This document shows, piece by piece, positions 54,991 through 64,000 of a DNA stretch of 64,000 nucleotides. The number at the start of each line of letters is the position of its first letter. The first letter of the stretch is position 1. This DNA comes from Mycobacterium sp. NBC_00419 (GTDB lineage Bacteria; Actinomycetota; Actinomycetes; Mycobacteriales; Mycobacteriaceae), in the NCBI RefSeq assembly GCF_036023875.1, contig NZ_CP107931.1, forward strand, positions 4,712,001 through 4,776,000. Direction: 5' to 3'. The notes under the pieces were generated by a model. It made no database searches, was not told the DNA's origin, and was given only the letters and a program-made list of their open reading frames with translations. Position numbers and translations under genes: made by a program.

Positions 54991-55009
54991 TAAGGTTTGG
55001 CTAACCATA
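54991..55009 (-). promoter_or_regulatory. IdeR iron box before the fbpABC operon
   Basis: TAAGGTTTGGCTAACCATA matches the mycobacterial IdeR consensus TTAGGTTAGGCTAACCTAA at 15 of 19 positions. It lies 22-40 bases before the fbpA ATG, with AT-rich TTATAT just upstream on the minus strand as a possible -10. This predicts repression by IdeR when iron is plentiful. Confidence 0.8.
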
Positions 55010-55124
55010 TAACCACGCATGTCGGGGGTGCGGGTGCCCGCCCTCCTATCGGTGAGCAGTCGCAAAATCGCACCGATCTGGCATCACGCATGCGAGTTTG
55101 CGCCTGCTCGCGGCGGAGACCGCT

Positions 55125-55197
55125 GCCGAAGGCGGCACTGTGGGATACCGGCGCCGGAGGCGGCACAATGGGATACCGGCGCCGCAGGCGGCACAAT
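55125..55197 (+). repeat. 28-bp tandem repeat immediately before dxr
   Basis: Two copies (55142-55169 and 55170-55197) of a 28-bp unit starting GGGATACCGGCGCCG and ending GGCGGCACAAT differ at one base. A third, partial copy (about 55125-55141, ending GGCGGCACTGT) lies before them. The array ends 6 bases before the dxr GTG. Each unit carries a CACAAT/ATG and could duplicate a promoter or start signal; an ATG at 55168 is in frame with dxr. Confidence 0.85.
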
Positions 55198-55203
55198 GGG
55201 ACG

Positions 55204-56370
55204 GTGAACTCCGCCAACCGCGTACGGGTCCTGATCCTGGGCAGCACCGGCTCGATCGGCACCCAGGCGCTGGAGGTCATCGCCGAGAACCCGGACCGCT
55301 TCGAGGTCGTCGGCCTGGCGGCCGGCGGCGGCAACCCCGACCTGCTGGCCCGTCAGCGCGCCGAGACGGCGGTGACCAACATCGCGGTCGCCGACCCGCA
55401 GGCCGCCGAGACGATCGGTGACGTCACCTACAGCGGCCCCGACGCCGTCACCCGGCTGGTGCAGAACACCGAAGCGGACGTGGTGCTCAACGCCCTGGTC
55501 GGGGCGCTGGGGCTGGAACCCACGCTGGCCGCGCTGGCCAGCGGAGCGACCCTGGCCCTGGCCAATAAGGAGTCGCTGGTCGCCGGCGGCCCGCTGGTGC
55601 TGCGCGCGGCCGCGCCCGGCCAGATCGTGCCGGTGGACTCCGAGCACTCCGCCCTGGCGCAGTGCCTGCGCTCCGGTAGTGCTGACGAGGTCGCCCGGCT
55701 GGTGCTGACCGCCTCTGGCGGGCCGTTTCGCGGCTGGGCGGCCGCCGACCTGGACTCGGTCACACCTGAGCAGGCCGGGGCGCATCCCACCTGGAACATG
55801 GGCCCGATGAACACGCTGAACTCGGCATCCCTGGTCAACAAGGGTCTCGAGCTCATCGAGACGCACCTGCTGTTCGGCATCCCGTACGACCGCATCGACG
55901 TCGTGGTGCATCCGCAGTCGATCGTGCACTCGATGGTGACGTTCACCGACGGCTCGACGATCGCCCAGGCCAGCCCGCCGGATATGAAACTGCCGATCTC
56001 GCTGGCGCTGGGCTGGCCGGACCGGGTCGCCGGTGCGGCCGCCGCATGCGACTTCAGCACCGCCTCGACCTGGGAATTCGAGCCGCTGGATGCCGCGGTG
56101 TTCCCGGCCGTCGACCTCGCCAGGCACGCCGGGCAGACCGGCGGGTGCATGACCGCGGTCTACAACGCCGCCAACGAGGAGGCCGCCGCGGCGTTCCTGA
56201 ATGGCCAGATCGGCTTCCCGGCGATTGTGCGAACAATCGCTGACGTCCTGCACGCCGCCGACCAGTGGGCGGCCGAACCGGCTACCGTGGAAGAAGTACT
56301 GGACGCGCAGCGATGGGCCCGGGAACGCGCCCGCGCCGCCGTCACACAGGAGGTTTCGTCAATCCGATGA
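55204..56370 (+). CDS. dxr: 1-deoxy-D-xylulose 5-phosphate reductoisomerase
   Basis: A protein of 388 residues from the GTG at 55204. It makes MEP in the non-mevalonate isoprenoid pathway. NADPH motif [60 protein letters not shown] and [10 protein letters not shown] are all standard. An upstream in-frame ATG at 55168 would add 12 residues coded by the tandem repeat. The stop overlaps the ATG of rip1. With ispG two genes later, this is an isoprenoid cluster. Confidence 0.96.
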   Translation: MNSANRVRVLILGSTGSIGTQALEVIAENPDRFEVVGLAAGGGNPDLLARQRAETAVTNIAVADPQAAETIGDVTYSGPDAVTRLVQNTEADVVLNALVGALGLEPTLAALASGATLALANKESLVAGGPLVLRAAAPGQIVPVDSEHSALAQCLRSGSADEVARLVLTASGGPFRGWAAADLDSVTPEQAGAHPTWNMGPMNTLNSASLVNKGLELIETHLLFGIPYDRIDVVVHPQSIVHSMVTFTDGSTIAQASPPDMKLPISLALGWPDRVAGAAAACDFSTASTWEFEPLDAAVFPAVDLARHAGQTGGCMTAVYNAANEEAAAAFLNGQIGFPAIVRTIADVLHAADQWAAEPATVEEVLDAQRWARERARAAVTQEVSSIR

Positions 56371-57605
56371 TGTTCGCTCTCGGCATCGTGCTGTTCGCGC
56401 TCGCCATCCTCGCCTCGGTGGCACTGCATGAGTGCGGTCACATGTGGGTGGCGCGCGCCACCGGTATGAAGGTCCGCCGCTACTTCGTGGGCTTCGGGCC
56501 CACCGTGTGGTCGACGCTGCGACCCAACCGGCTCGGCTACACCGAGTACGGCCTCAAGGCCGTCCCGGCCGGCGGCTTCTGCGATATCGCGGGAATGACC
56601 TCGGTGGAGGAGCTTGCCCCCGAGGACGAGCCCTACGCGATGTACAAGCAGAAGACCTGGAAGCGGGTCGCCGTGCTGTTCGCCGGCCCGGCGATGAACT
56701 TCCTCATCGGCCTGGTGCTCATCTACGCGATCGCCGTGGTGTGGGGCCTGCCCAACCTGCACCCGCCCACCAAGGCGATTGTCGGTGAAACCGCTTGTGT
56801 GGCAGCCGAAGTCACCAAGGGCAAGTTGGAGCCGTGCACGGGTGCCGGCCCGGCGGCGATGGCCGGTATCAAGCCCGGCGACGCCGTCGTCAAGGTCGGC
56901 GGCACCGAGGTGAAGAACTTCGACGAGATGGTCACCGCGGTGCGCAAGGCCTCGGGCCCCACGCCGTTCGTGGTGCAGCGCACCCAGAACGGCGACACCT
57001 ACGAATTCACCACCAACGTCGACGTCGTGCCCACCCAGCGCTGGACCACCAAGGACGGCAGCAAGGACGCCGCCCCGGCCAACGTCGGCGCGGTCGGCAT
57101 CGGTGCCGCCAGTTTCGGCCCGACGCAGTACAACCCGCTGACCGCGATCCCGGCGACGTTCACCTTCACCGGTGACCTGGCCGTCGAACTGGGCAAGTCG
57201 CTGGCGAAGATCCCGACCAAGGTCGGCGCATTGGTGCACTCGATCGGCGGCGGCGAGCGCGACCCCGAGACGCCGATCAGCGTCGTCGGCGCCAGCATCA
57301 TCGGCGGCGACACCGTCGACCACGGGCTGTGGGTGGCGTTCTGGTTCTTCCTGGCCCAGCTCAACTTCGTGCTGGGAGCGATCAACCTGGTGCCGTTGCT
57401 GCCGTTCGACGGCGGGCACATCGCGATCGCTTTCTACGAGAAGATCCGCAACATGATCCGATCGGCGCGCGGCAAGGTCGCCGCGGCACCGGTGGACTAC
57501 ATGAAGCTGATGCCCGCCACCTACGTGATCCTCGTCGTCGTGGTCGGCTACATGCTGCTGACCGTGACCGCCGACCTGGTCAATCCGATCCGACTGTTCC
57601 AGTAG
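56367..57605 (+). CDS. rip1: Site-2 intramembrane metalloprotease Rip1 (RseP/M50)
   Basis: A protein of 412 residues. It cuts membrane-bound anti-sigma factors (RskA, RsmA and others in M. tuberculosis). First TM helix holds HECGH (zinc site), then [12 protein letters not shown]2 [17 protein letters not shown], a PDZ domain (about 130-230, [13 protein letters not shown]), TM3 with [12 protein letters not shown] (third ligand) and TM4 near the end. Starts at ATGATG 56367; AGGAGG lies 15 bases upstream. Its known role in the SigK/RskA pathway links it to the MPT83/MPT70 pair nearby. Confidence 0.95.
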   Translation: MMFALGIVLFALAILASVALHECGHMWVARATGMKVRRYFVGFGPTVWSTLRPNRLGYTEYGLKAVPAGGFCDIAGMTSVEELAPEDEPYAMYKQKTWKRVAVLFAGPAMNFLIGLVLIYAIAVVWGLPNLHPPTKAIVGETACVAAEVTKGKLEPCTGAGPAAMAGIKPGDAVVKVGGTEVKNFDEMVTAVRKASGPTPFVVQRTQNGDTYEFTTNVDVVPTQRWTTKDGSKDAAPANVGAVGIGAASFGPTQYNPLTAIPATFTFTGDLAVELGKSLAKIPTKVGALVHSIGGGERDPETPISVVGASIIGGDTVDHGLWVAFWFFLAQLNFVLGAINLVPLLPFDGGHIAIAFYEKIRNMIRSARGKVAAAPVDYMKLMPATYVILVVVVGYMLLTVTADLVNPIRLFQ

Positions 57606-57614
57606 GAGATTCAC

Positions 57615-58775
57615 ATGACCTCCATAGGCCTCGGCATGCCGACTCCGCCCGCACCCGTCCTGGCGCCCCGGCGTCAGACCCGCCAGCTCATGGTGCGCGA
57701 CGTCGGCGTGGGCAGCGACTACCCGATCTCGGTGCAGTCGATGTGCACCACCAAGACCCACGACATCAACGCGACGCTGCAGCAGATCGCCGAGCTGACC
57801 GCGGCCGGCTGCGACATCGTGCGGGTGGCGTGCCCGCGTCAGGAGGACGCCGACGCCTTGGCGGCGATCGCCAAGAAGAGCAACATCCCGGTGATCGCCG
57901 ACATCCACTTCCAGCCGAAGTACATCTTCGCCGCGATCGACGCGGGATGTGCCGCGGTCCGGGTGAACCCGGGCAACATCAAGGAGTTCGACGGCCGGGT
58001 CGGCGAGGTCGCCAAAGCCGCGGGCGCGGCGGGCATCCCGATCCGCATCGGTGTCAACGCCGGCTCGCTGGACAAGCGGTTCCTGGAGAAGTACGGCAAG
58101 GCCACCCCCGAGGCGCTCGTCGAGTCCGCGTTGTGGGAAGCCTCGCTGTTCGAGGAACACGGCTTCGGCAATATCAAGATCAGCGTCAAGCACAACGACC
58201 CCGTCGTGATGGTGGCCGCCTATGAGCTGCTCGCCGAAAAGTGCGATTACCCTTTGCATCTCGGCGTCACCGAGGCCGGCCCGGCCTTTCAGGGCACCAT
58301 CAAGTCGGCCGTCGCGTTCGGCGCACTGCTGTCCCGCGGCATCGGTGACACCATCCGGGTGTCGCTGTCGGCCCCGCCGGTCGAAGAGGTCAAGGTCGGC
58401 ACCCAGATCCTGGAATCGCTCAACCTGCGCCCGCGCGGGCTGGAGATCGTGTCCTGCCCGTCCTGCGGGCGGGCCCAGGTCGACGTCTACACGTTGGCCA
58501 ATGCGGTGTCGGCGGGTCTGGAGGGACTCGACATGCCGCTGCGGGTGGCGGTCATGGGCTGCGTGGTCAACGGCCCGGGCGAGGCCCGCGAGGCCGATCT
58601 CGGGGTGGCCTCCGGCAACGGCAAGGGCCAGATCTTCGTCAAGGGTGAGGTCATCAAGACCGTCCCCGAGGCGATGATCGTCGAGACGCTGATCGAAGAG
58701 GCTTTGCGAATCGCCGACGAGCAACGCGGTACGGATGCATCTGCCAGCGGTTCACCTGTGGTGACCGTAAGCTGA
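57615..58775 (+). CDS. ispG: 4-hydroxy-3-methylbut-2-en-1-yl diphosphate synthase
   Basis: A protein of 386 residues. The TIM-barrel part ([41 protein letters not shown]) is followed by the 4Fe-4S domain with Cys in SCPSCGR and [17 protein letters not shown], the latter with the fourth (Glu) ligand. It makes HMBPP in the MEP pathway. Starts 9 bases after rip1 with AGGAG before the ATG. Also called gcpE. Confidence 0.97.
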   Translation: MTSIGLGMPTPPAPVLAPRRQTRQLMVRDVGVGSDYPISVQSMCTTKTHDINATLQQIAELTAAGCDIVRVACPRQEDADALAAIAKKSNIPVIADIHFQPKYIFAAIDAGCAAVRVNPGNIKEFDGRVGEVAKAAGAAGIPIRIGVNAGSLDKRFLEKYGKATPEALVESALWEASLFEEHGFGNIKISVKHNDPVVMVAAYELLAEKCDYPLHLGVTEAGPAFQGTIKSAVAFGALLSRGIGDTIRVSLSAPPVEEVKVGTQILESLNLRPRGLEIVSCPSCGRAQVDVYTLANAVSAGLEGLDMPLRVAVMGCVVNGPGEAREADLGVASGNGKGQIFVKGEVIKTVPEAMIVETLIEEALRIADEQRGTDASASGSPVVTVS

Positions 58776-58815
58776 GCGCGTAAACCGCGCAGCGGCTTTC
58801 ACCTCCGCAGAAAGT

Positions 58816-59676
58816 ATGCCCATGTCGGCACCGCCACTGTTTCGCCTGGTCGACGAACGACGGGTGCTAGTGGCGCGCGATGCCGCCGCGGTGGGCCGGG
58901 TGCTCGCCGACGATCCCGTGGGCTCCTGCATGGTGGCCGCCCGGGTCGCCGAGCACGGTGTCGAACCGCAGGCCATCGGTGGTGAGCTGTGGACGCGCAG
59001 GCGCGCCGAGGAGTCGCTGTGCTACGCCGGGGCGAACCTGATTCCGCTGCGCGGCTCGCAGGCCGACCTGTTCGCGTTCGCCGACAAGGCCATGAGCACG
59101 GCACGGCGCTGCTCGTCGTTGGTCGGCCGGGCCGAGTTGGTGCTGCCGATGTGGGACCGGTTGCAGCACGCGTGGGGCCCGGCACGCGACGTGCGCGACC
59201 GTCAGCCGCTGATGGCCATCGGCGCGCGGCCGTCGTGTGCCGTCGATCCCGCCGTGCGCCGGGTGCGGGTCGACGAGCTCGACGCCTACCTGGTCGCCGC
59301 GATCGACATGTTCATCGGTGAGGTCGGGATCGACCCGCGGATCGGCGACGGTGGCCGCGGGTACCGCCGCCGGGTCGCCAGCCTGATCGCCGCCGGGCGC
59401 GCGTTCGCCCGCTTCGAGCACGGTCAGGTGGTGTTCAAAGCCGAGGTGGGGTCGCAGTCGCCGGTGGTGGGCCAGATCCAGGGTGTCTGGGTGCATCCGG
59501 AGTGGCGTGGCCGCGGGCTGGGCACCGCCGGGACCGCGGCGGTGGCCGCATCGGTGGTCGACAGCGGGCGGATCGCGAGCCTGTACGTCAACAGCTTCAA
59601 CACCGTGGCCCGCGCGGCCTACACCCGAGTGGGGTTCGCCGAGGTCGGGATGTTCGCGACCGTCCTGCTCGACTGA
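58816..59676 (+). CDS. GNAT family N-acetyltransferase (Rv2867c-like)
   Basis: A protein of 286 residues. The N-terminal half (DUF4081-like, DERRVLVARDAAAVGRVL, LWTRRRAEESLCYAGANLIPL) precedes a GNAT domain with the acetyl-CoA loop HPEWRGRGLGTAGTAAV (about residues 228-245) and YVNSFNTVARAAYTRVGF. Located directly after ispG, as in M. tuberculosis. The substrate is not known; no secretion signal is seen. Confidence 0.88.
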   Translation: MPMSAPPLFRLVDERRVLVARDAAAVGRVLADDPVGSCMVAARVAEHGVEPQAIGGELWTRRRAEESLCYAGANLIPLRGSQADLFAFADKAMSTARRCSSLVGRAELVLPMWDRLQHAWGPARDVRDRQPLMAIGARPSCAVDPAVRRVRVDELDAYLVAAIDMFIGEVGIDPRIGDGGRGYRRRVASLIAAGRAFARFEHGQVVFKAEVGSQSPVVGQIQGVWVHPEWRGRGLGTAGTAAVAASVVDSGRIASLYVNSFNTVARAAYTRVGFAEVGMFATVLLD

Positions 59677-59761
59677 GCTTTGCGGGTCGCTCCACCTTCG
59701 ATGCCCCGGCCACGGTGCGCCTCCGACCGATCGGTGTCACGGACTCATAACATCTGCCCCA

Positions 59762-61585
59762 ATGGCTACTTGCACCTCACTAGCAACACGAGTCACAGGC
59801 GCGCTGTCGGTGCTGTCGGTGTTGGCCGCCTCGGCCACGCTGTCGGCCTGCACCCCGCGTCCCGATGGTCCGGCCCCGACGGCCCAGCAGTTCCTCGCCG
59901 ACCTGGCCAAGGGCGACACCTCCGGGGCGGCCCAGCTGTCCGATCGGCCGTCCGACGCGCAGGCCGCCCTCAACGAGGCGTGGTCGGGATTGCAGGCCAG
60001 ACGCCTGGACGCGCAGATCCTCAGCACGCGCTACGCCGAGGACACCGGCAGCGTGAACTACCGCTTCACCTGGCAGCTGCCCAAGAAGCGGACGTGGACC
60101 TACGACGGTGTGCTGCAGATGATCCGCGACGAGGGCACCTGGCGGGTCCGCTGGGCGGCCACCGACCTGCACCCCAAGCTCGGCGAACATCAAACGTTCG
60201 CCCTGCGGGCCGACCCCCCGCGGCGCGCGTCGGTCAACGAGCTCGGCGGCAGCGATGTGCTGGTGCCGGGCAACCTCTACCGCTACCAGCTCGACGCCGC
60301 CAAGGCCGGCGGCGACCTGATGTCCACCGCGCGGATCGTCGCCGACCAGCTTCGCCAGTTCGACGACACCCTCGACCCCCAGCGCCTGGCCGAGCAGGCC
60401 AGCTCATCGAGCCGGCCGCTGGACCTGATCACCCTGCGCCCGTCCGACCGCGACAAGGTCGCCGGAGCCCTCGACCCGCTGCCCGGCGTGGTGGTCACCC
60501 CGCAGGCTGACCTGCTGCCCACCGACGACTCGTTCGCGCCGGCGATCATCACCGAGGTCAAGAAGTCGGTGATCGATGAACTCGACGGCGAGGCTGGCTG
60601 GCGGGTGGTCAGCGTCAACCAGAACGGCAACGACGTCGACGTCCTCAACGAGGTGTCGCCCCAGCCCGCACCGTCGGTCTCGATCACCCTGGACCGCTCG
60701 GTGCAGAACGCCGCCCAGCACGCGGTCAACACCCAGGGCCGCAAGGCGATGATCGTCGTCATCAAACCGTCGACAGGGGAGATCCTCGCCGTCGCCCAGA
60801 ACGCGGCGGCCGACGCCGACGGCCCGGCGGCCACCACCGGCCTCTACCCCCCGGGGTCGACGTTCAAGATCATCACCGCGGGCGCGGCGATCGACCGCAA
60901 CATGGCCACCCCGAACACCCTGCTGGGCTGCCCGGGTCAGATCGACATCGGCGACCGCACCATCCCGAACTACAACAAGTTCGACCTGGGCACGGTGCCG
61001 ATGGCCAAGGCATTCGCCAATTCGTGCAACACGACGTTCGCCGAGCTGGCCAGCCGGATGCCGCCGACCGCCCTGACGGTGGCCGCCTCCCAGTACGGCA
61101 TCGGCCAGGACTACACGATGGAGGGCCTGACCACGGTCACCGGCACCGTGCCGCCGACGGTCAACCTCGCCGAACGCACCGAGGACGGCTTCGGCCAGGG
61201 CAAGGTTCTGGTGACCCCGTTCGGTATGGCGCTGGCGGCGGCCACGGTCGCCGCGGGCAAGACACCGACGCCGCATCTCATCGTCGGGCGGCAGACCACC
61301 GAGACCGGTGACCATCCGCAGATCAGTCCGGCCATGCTCGATGGCCTGCGCGAGATGATGCGGCTGGTGGTCACCAACGGCACGGCCAAGGACATCCTGG
61401 GCGCCGGTGACGTGCGCGGCAAGACCGGTGAGGCGGAGTTCGCGGGCGGCTCGCACGCCTGGTTCACCGGCTACCGCGGTGACATGGCGTTCGCGTCGCT
61501 GATCGTCGGCGGCGGCAGTTCGGAGTACGCCGTGCGGATGGTCAAGATGATGCTCGACGAGCTGCCCGCCGACTACCTTGCCTGA
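59762..61585 (+). CDS. Penicillin-binding lipoprotein (class B PBP, Rv2864c-like)
   Basis: A protein of 607 residues. Signal with lipobox TLSAC (Cys about residue 29); an NTF2-like MecA-type N-terminal domain (TAQQFLADLAKGDTSGAAQL); a dimerisation part; and the transpeptidase domain with STFK (GSTFKIITAG, about residue 365), the SCN motif (ANSCNTTF) and KTG (RGKTGEAEF). It crosslinks peptidoglycan and is a beta-lactam target. Starts 85 bases after the GNAT gene; ribosome site weak. Confidence 0.94.
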   Translation: MATCTSLATRVTGALSVLSVLAASATLSACTPRPDGPAPTAQQFLADLAKGDTSGAAQLSDRPSDAQAALNEAWSGLQARRLDAQILSTRYAEDTGSVNYRFTWQLPKKRTWTYDGVLQMIRDEGTWRVRWAATDLHPKLGEHQTFALRADPPRRASVNELGGSDVLVPGNLYRYQLDAAKAGGDLMSTARIVADQLRQFDDTLDPQRLAEQASSSSRPLDLITLRPSDRDKVAGALDPLPGVVVTPQADLLPTDDSFAPAIITEVKKSVIDELDGEAGWRVVSVNQNGNDVDVLNEVSPQPAPSVSITLDRSVQNAAQHAVNTQGRKAMIVVIKPSTGEILAVAQNAAADADGPAATTGLYPPGSTFKIITAGAAIDRNMATPNTLLGCPGQIDIGDRTIPNYNKFDLGTVPMAKAFANSCNTTFAELASRMPPTALTVAASQYGIGQDYTMEGLTTVTGTVPPTVNLAERTEDGFGQGKVLVTPFGMALAAATVAAGKTPTPHLIVGRQTTETGDHPQISPAMLDGLREMMRLVVTNGTAKDILGAGDVRGKTGEAEFAGGSHAWFTGYRGDMAFASLIVGGGSSEYAVRMVKMMLDELPADYLA

Positions 61586-61618
61586 GCGGCCCCGCCACTA
61601 CCGGTTAGATGAGAGCTG

Positions 61619-62176
61619 ATGGACGACGTGGTGGACCAGCAGGCGATCCTCGCCGCCGCGCTGGCCGAGGTGATCTCCGCGGGCATCGACGCCTTCTCGC
61701 TGGAGCGGGTCGCCAAGAGAGCAGGCGTCGACAAGAGTGCGATCACCCGCATCTGGGGTGATCGCCGGGTGCTGTTGCTCGACGCCCAACTCAGCAGCTC
61801 GGCGCAGCGGGTGCCGATCCCGGACACGGGTCGCCTGCGCGGCGACCTGCTGGCGCTGGTGGGATCCCTGGTGGAGTTGTCCCAGACCGCCGAGGGCCGG
61901 CGTTCGATGCACCGGTTCCTCGCGGCATCCGGTGACGCGGACCTCTCCGACGTCCGGATCGATTTCTGGCGCGTGCGCCTCGACGAGATGACCTCGGTGC
62001 TGCGCCGCGCCGACGAGCGCGGCGAACTGCGCGACGACGTGGACCCGGCCGAGGCGATCCGGATGTTCGCCGGCGCCTCGCTGTTCGACGTGGTGTTCGC
62101 AGATGTGCCGGTGCGCCAGGAGTACATCACCCAGATGCTCGACATCTTCATCCGTGGGATCTGCAAGGCATCGTGA
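61619..62176 (+). CDS. TetR family transcriptional regulator
   Basis: A protein of 185 residues. N-terminal helix-turn-helix: AALAEVISAGIDAFSLERVAKRAGVDKSAITRIWGDRRVLL, with the usual second-helix pattern but IWGD in place of YYHF-type residues. The C-terminal ligand domain includes TSVLRRADERGELRDDVDPAEAIRMFAG. Target genes are not evident. It converges with the Rieske gene with a 3-base gap, so the two transcripts must run into each other. Confidence 0.88.
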   Translation: MDDVVDQQAILAAALAEVISAGIDAFSLERVAKRAGVDKSAITRIWGDRRVLLLDAQLSSSAQRVPIPDTGRLRGDLLALVGSLVELSQTAEGRRSMHRFLAASGDADLSDVRIDFWRVRLDEMTSVLRRADERGELRDDVDPAEAIRMFAGASLFDVVFADVPVRQEYITQMLDIFIRGICKAS

Positions 62177-62179
62177 GCG

Positions 62180-62566
62180 TCAGTCCGCGACGATCAGGCC
62201 GCCCTTCACGCTGACCTTCACCGGTGTGAGCGGCTGCATGGCCGGCCCGCGCAGCACCGTGCCATCCAGGCCGAACCTGCTGCCGTGGCACGGGCAGTCG
62301 ATGGAGTCACCTTCCACGCCAGGTAGCACGCAGCCGGCGTGGGTACAGCGGGCGACGAACGCGTCGAACTTCCCGGCGACGGGCTGCGTGACGATGGTGT
62401 CGCCGACCACCTTGCCCGACCCGACCGGGATGTCGGCGGTGGGGGCGAGGGTCTGACCGGACACCGGCGCGCTGGCCGCCTTCACCTTCTCGGTCGAGGT
62501 GCCGCACGCCGCCAGCGGTCCGACCGCGCCCGCGATGAGTACCGTGCGTCGCGTCAGTTCAGTCAT
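62180..62566 (-). CDS. Rieske [2Fe-2S] domain lipoprotein with Tat-like signal
   Basis: A protein of 128 residues. The start TELTRRTVLIAGAVGPLAACG has a twin-arginine motif and a lipobox-like AAC, so a folded, cofactor-bearing lipoprotein exported by Tat is likely. The Rieske cluster ligands are CTHAGC and CPCHGSRF. No oxygenase or cytochrome partner is adjacent. Probable electron carrier on the outer membrane face of the plasma membrane; partner unknown. Confidence 0.9.
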   Translation of the reverse strand: MTELTRRTVLIAGAVGPLAACGTSTEKVKAASAPVSGQTLAPTADIPVGSGKVVGDTIVTQPVAGKFDAFVARCTHAGCVLPGVEGDSIDCPCHGSRFGLDGTVLRGPAMQPLTPVKVSVKGGLIVAD

Positions 62567-62627
62567 CGCAAGTCAGGTTAGTGCAGGCCCATCGGGTGCG
62601 GCGCTGCGCAGGTACCGTGGACAGGTC

Positions 62628-63203
62628 ATGACCGGAATCGACAACACGCCCGCGATGCGGGTCTCCGACGCCGACCGCAATGGGACTCTGCGGCGGCTGC
62701 ACAACGCCGTCGCCCTCGGGCTGATCGACATCGGCGAGTTCGAGGAGCGCTCCGCCCAGGTTTCGTCGGCCCGCATGCGCACCGAACTCGACATCCTGGT
62801 CGACGACCTGCCCGGGCCGGGGGCCATCGTCACCTCGGCCGCCGACCGGGTGGAACTGCGCGGCTGGCTCGGCTCGCTCAAGAGGCAGGGGGAGTGGACG
62901 GTACCGACCCGGCTGGCCTTGGTGCGCCGGGTGGGTTCGGTCGAACTCGATCTGACCAACGCCCGCTTCGCCGGACCCGTCGTGGTGATCGAACTGGACT
63001 TGGTGCGCGGCTCGCTGGACCTGCGGCTGCCCGAGGGTGCCAGCGCCTCCATCGACGACGTCACGGTCTACGGCGGCAGTGCCCGCGACCGCCGCAAGGA
63101 TGCGCCCGCCGAGGGCAGCCCGCACGTGGTGCTCACCGGCCGGGTGGTGATGGGCATGGTCAACGTGCGCGGCCCCAAGCGCCCACTGCTGCGTCGCCGC
63201 TAG
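62628..63203 (+). CDS. DUF1707 domain protein
   Basis: A protein of 191 residues. The N-terminal MRVSDADRNGTLRRLHNAVALGLIDIGEFEERSAQVSSARMRTELDILVDDLP is a DUF1707 SHOCT-like module (about 10-62). A C-terminal beta-rich region resembles DUF2154/LiaF-type domains (VVVIELDLVRGSLDLRLPEGASASIDDVTVYGG) and ends in basic RPLLRRR. Function unknown; in other actinobacteria such proteins are linked to membrane stress. It precedes mapB by 9 bases and is likely cotranscribed. Confidence 0.85.
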   Translation: MTGIDNTPAMRVSDADRNGTLRRLHNAVALGLIDIGEFEERSAQVSSARMRTELDILVDDLPGPGAIVTSAADRVELRGWLGSLKRQGEWTVPTRLALVRRVGSVELDLTNARFAGPVVVIELDLVRGSLDLRLPEGASASIDDVTVYGGSARDRRKDAPAEGSPHVVLTGRVVMGMVNVRGPKRPLLRRR

Positions 63204-63212
63204 GCTTTGATC

Positions 63213-64000
63213 ATGACCGTACGCAGCGCTCTTCGTGCCGGAGTGGTCTCGCCGACCCTGCCGGTACCCAAGTCGATCGAGCGTCCCGAATACGCCTGGA
63301 AGCCGACTGTCCGCGAGGGCTCCGAGCCGTGGGTGCAGACCCCCGAAGTGATCGAGAAGATGCGCATCGCCGGCCGCATCGCCGCCGGTGCGCTCGCCGA
63401 GGCCGGTAAGGCGGTGGCCCCCGGGGTGACCACCGATGAACTGGACCGCATCGCCCACGAATACATGGTCGACCACGGTGCCTACCCGTCGACGCTGGGC
63501 TACAAGGGCTTCCCGAAGTCGTGCTGCACCTCGCTCAACGAGATCATCTGCCACGGCATCCCAGACTCGACCGTCGTCGAGGACGGTGACATCGTCAACA
63601 TCGACGTCACCGCCTACATCAACGGAGTGCACGGCGACACCAACGCCACCTTCCTGGCCGGCGACGTCGCCGAGGAGCATCGCCTGCTCGTCGAGCGCAC
63701 CCACGAGGCCACGATGCGCGCCATCAAGGCCGTCAAGCCCGGCCGGGCCCTGTCCGCGGTCGGCCGGGTCATCGAGGCGTACGCAAACCGCTTCGGCTAC
63801 AACGTGGTTCGCGATTTCACCGGGCACGGTATCGGCACCACGTTCCACAACGGCCTGGTGGTGCTGCACTACGACCAGCCCAGCGTGGAAACCGTTCTCG
63901 AGCCGGGGATGACGTTCACCATCGAGCCGATGATCAACCTCGGTGCGCTGGACTACGAGATCTGGGACGACGGCTGGACGGTGGCCACCCGGGACCGCAA
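63213..64000 (+). CDS. mapB: Methionine aminopeptidase, type I (MapB), 3' end outside window
   Basis: The first 262 codons are present; the gene runs off the right edge. The N-terminal extension of about 45 residues with [18 protein letters not shown] is the proline-rich linker of actinobacterial MapB. Metal ligands seen: two Asp in [19 protein letters not shown], His in GHGIGTTFH and Glu in TIEPMIN; the last Glu lies beyond the window. It removes the initiator Met from new proteins. Confidence 0.96.
   Translation, partial: MTVRSALRAGVVSPTLPVPKSIERPEYAWKPTVREGSEPWVQTPEVIEKMRIAGRIAAGALAEAGKAVAPGVTTDELDRIAHEYMVDHGAYPSTLGYKGFPKSCCTSLNEIICHGIPDSTVVEDGDIVNIDVTAYINGVHGDTNATFLAGDVAEEHRLLVERTHEATMRAIKAVKPGRALSAVGRVIEAYANRFGYNVVRDFTGHGIGTTFHNGLVVLHYDQPSVETVLEPGMTFTIEPMINLGALDYEIWDDGWTVATRDR

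Noticed and set aside
56160..58724. Very long open frame on the minus strand opposite dxr, rip1 and ispG
   Set aside because: It is a shadow caused by high GC at third positions; the opposite strand codes three well-known complete enzymes.

Overview
The window is high-GC actinobacterial DNA, and its gene content and order point to a mycobacterium, most likely an environmental or fast-growing Mycolicibacterium-type species. The backbone genes match the order known around Rv2861c-Rv2898c of M. tuberculosis: yraN-comM-dprA-siderophore-interacting protein, xerC, an M23 peptidase, rpsB-tsf-amidase, pyrH-frr-cdsA-rlmN, a DUF2631 protein, MPT83/MPT70-like fasciclin proteins, dxr-rip1-ispG-GNAT, a penicillin-binding lipoprotein and mapB. 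MmpS/MmpL proteins, an IdeR-type iron box and a SigK-like promoter agree with this. The species is inferred, not proven.

Layout. 1-10.5 kb: DNA processing (yraN end, comM, dprA), a probably iron-controlled siderophore-interacting protein, a leftward mmpS-mmpL pair divergent from a tiny Cys-rich protein across a perfect inverted repeat, xerC, selO and an M23 peptidase. 10.5-14 kb: rpsB-tsf with a strong intrinsic terminator, then an amidase. 14-20 kb: a tightly coupled operon of two FtsX/MacB-type permeases, their ATPase, an APC amine/amino-acid permease and a copper amine oxidase. 20-25.3 kb: a MarR/methyltransferase pair and the pyrH-frr-cdsA-rlmN group. 25.3-28 kb: DUF2631, photolyase and a PuuE-like deacetylase.

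28.2-47.3 kb is a large accessory locus that looks like a complete Wzx/Wzy-type exopolysaccharide system. It holds three glycosyltransferases, two GDP-mannose-4,6-dehydratase-family enzymes, a hexapeptide acetyltransferase, a flippase, a polymerase, a PslG-like secreted glycosidase with an LGFP-like tail, two chain-length (Wzz) proteins (one fused to a kinase domain with a broken Walker A), a membrane acyltransferase, three paralogous secreted alpha/beta hydrolases and a priming phosphoglycosyltransferase. Nearly all same-strand neighbours overlap by ATGA, so the genes are translationally coupled. No transposase, integrase or tRNA was seen at its edges.

47.3-55 kb: an MPT83/MPT70 fasciclin pair without the DipZ gene that separates them in M. 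tuberculosis, then a leftward FbpABC-type iron ABC operon preceded by a good IdeR box. The last gene of that operon is an unusual adenylation-carrier-membrane acyltransferase fusion. 55-64 kb returns to core genes (dxr, rip1, ispG, GNAT, PBP lipoprotein, TetR, Rieske, DUF1707, mapB), with a 28-bp tandem repeat just ahead of dxr.

The two strongest candidates for an undescribed system are the exopolysaccharide locus with its interleaved hydrolases, and the iron-controlled adenylation/carrier/acyltransferase fusion coupled to FbpABC. No intergenic stretch exceeds 300 bases. No RNA genes, CRISPR arrays or insertion sequences were recognised.
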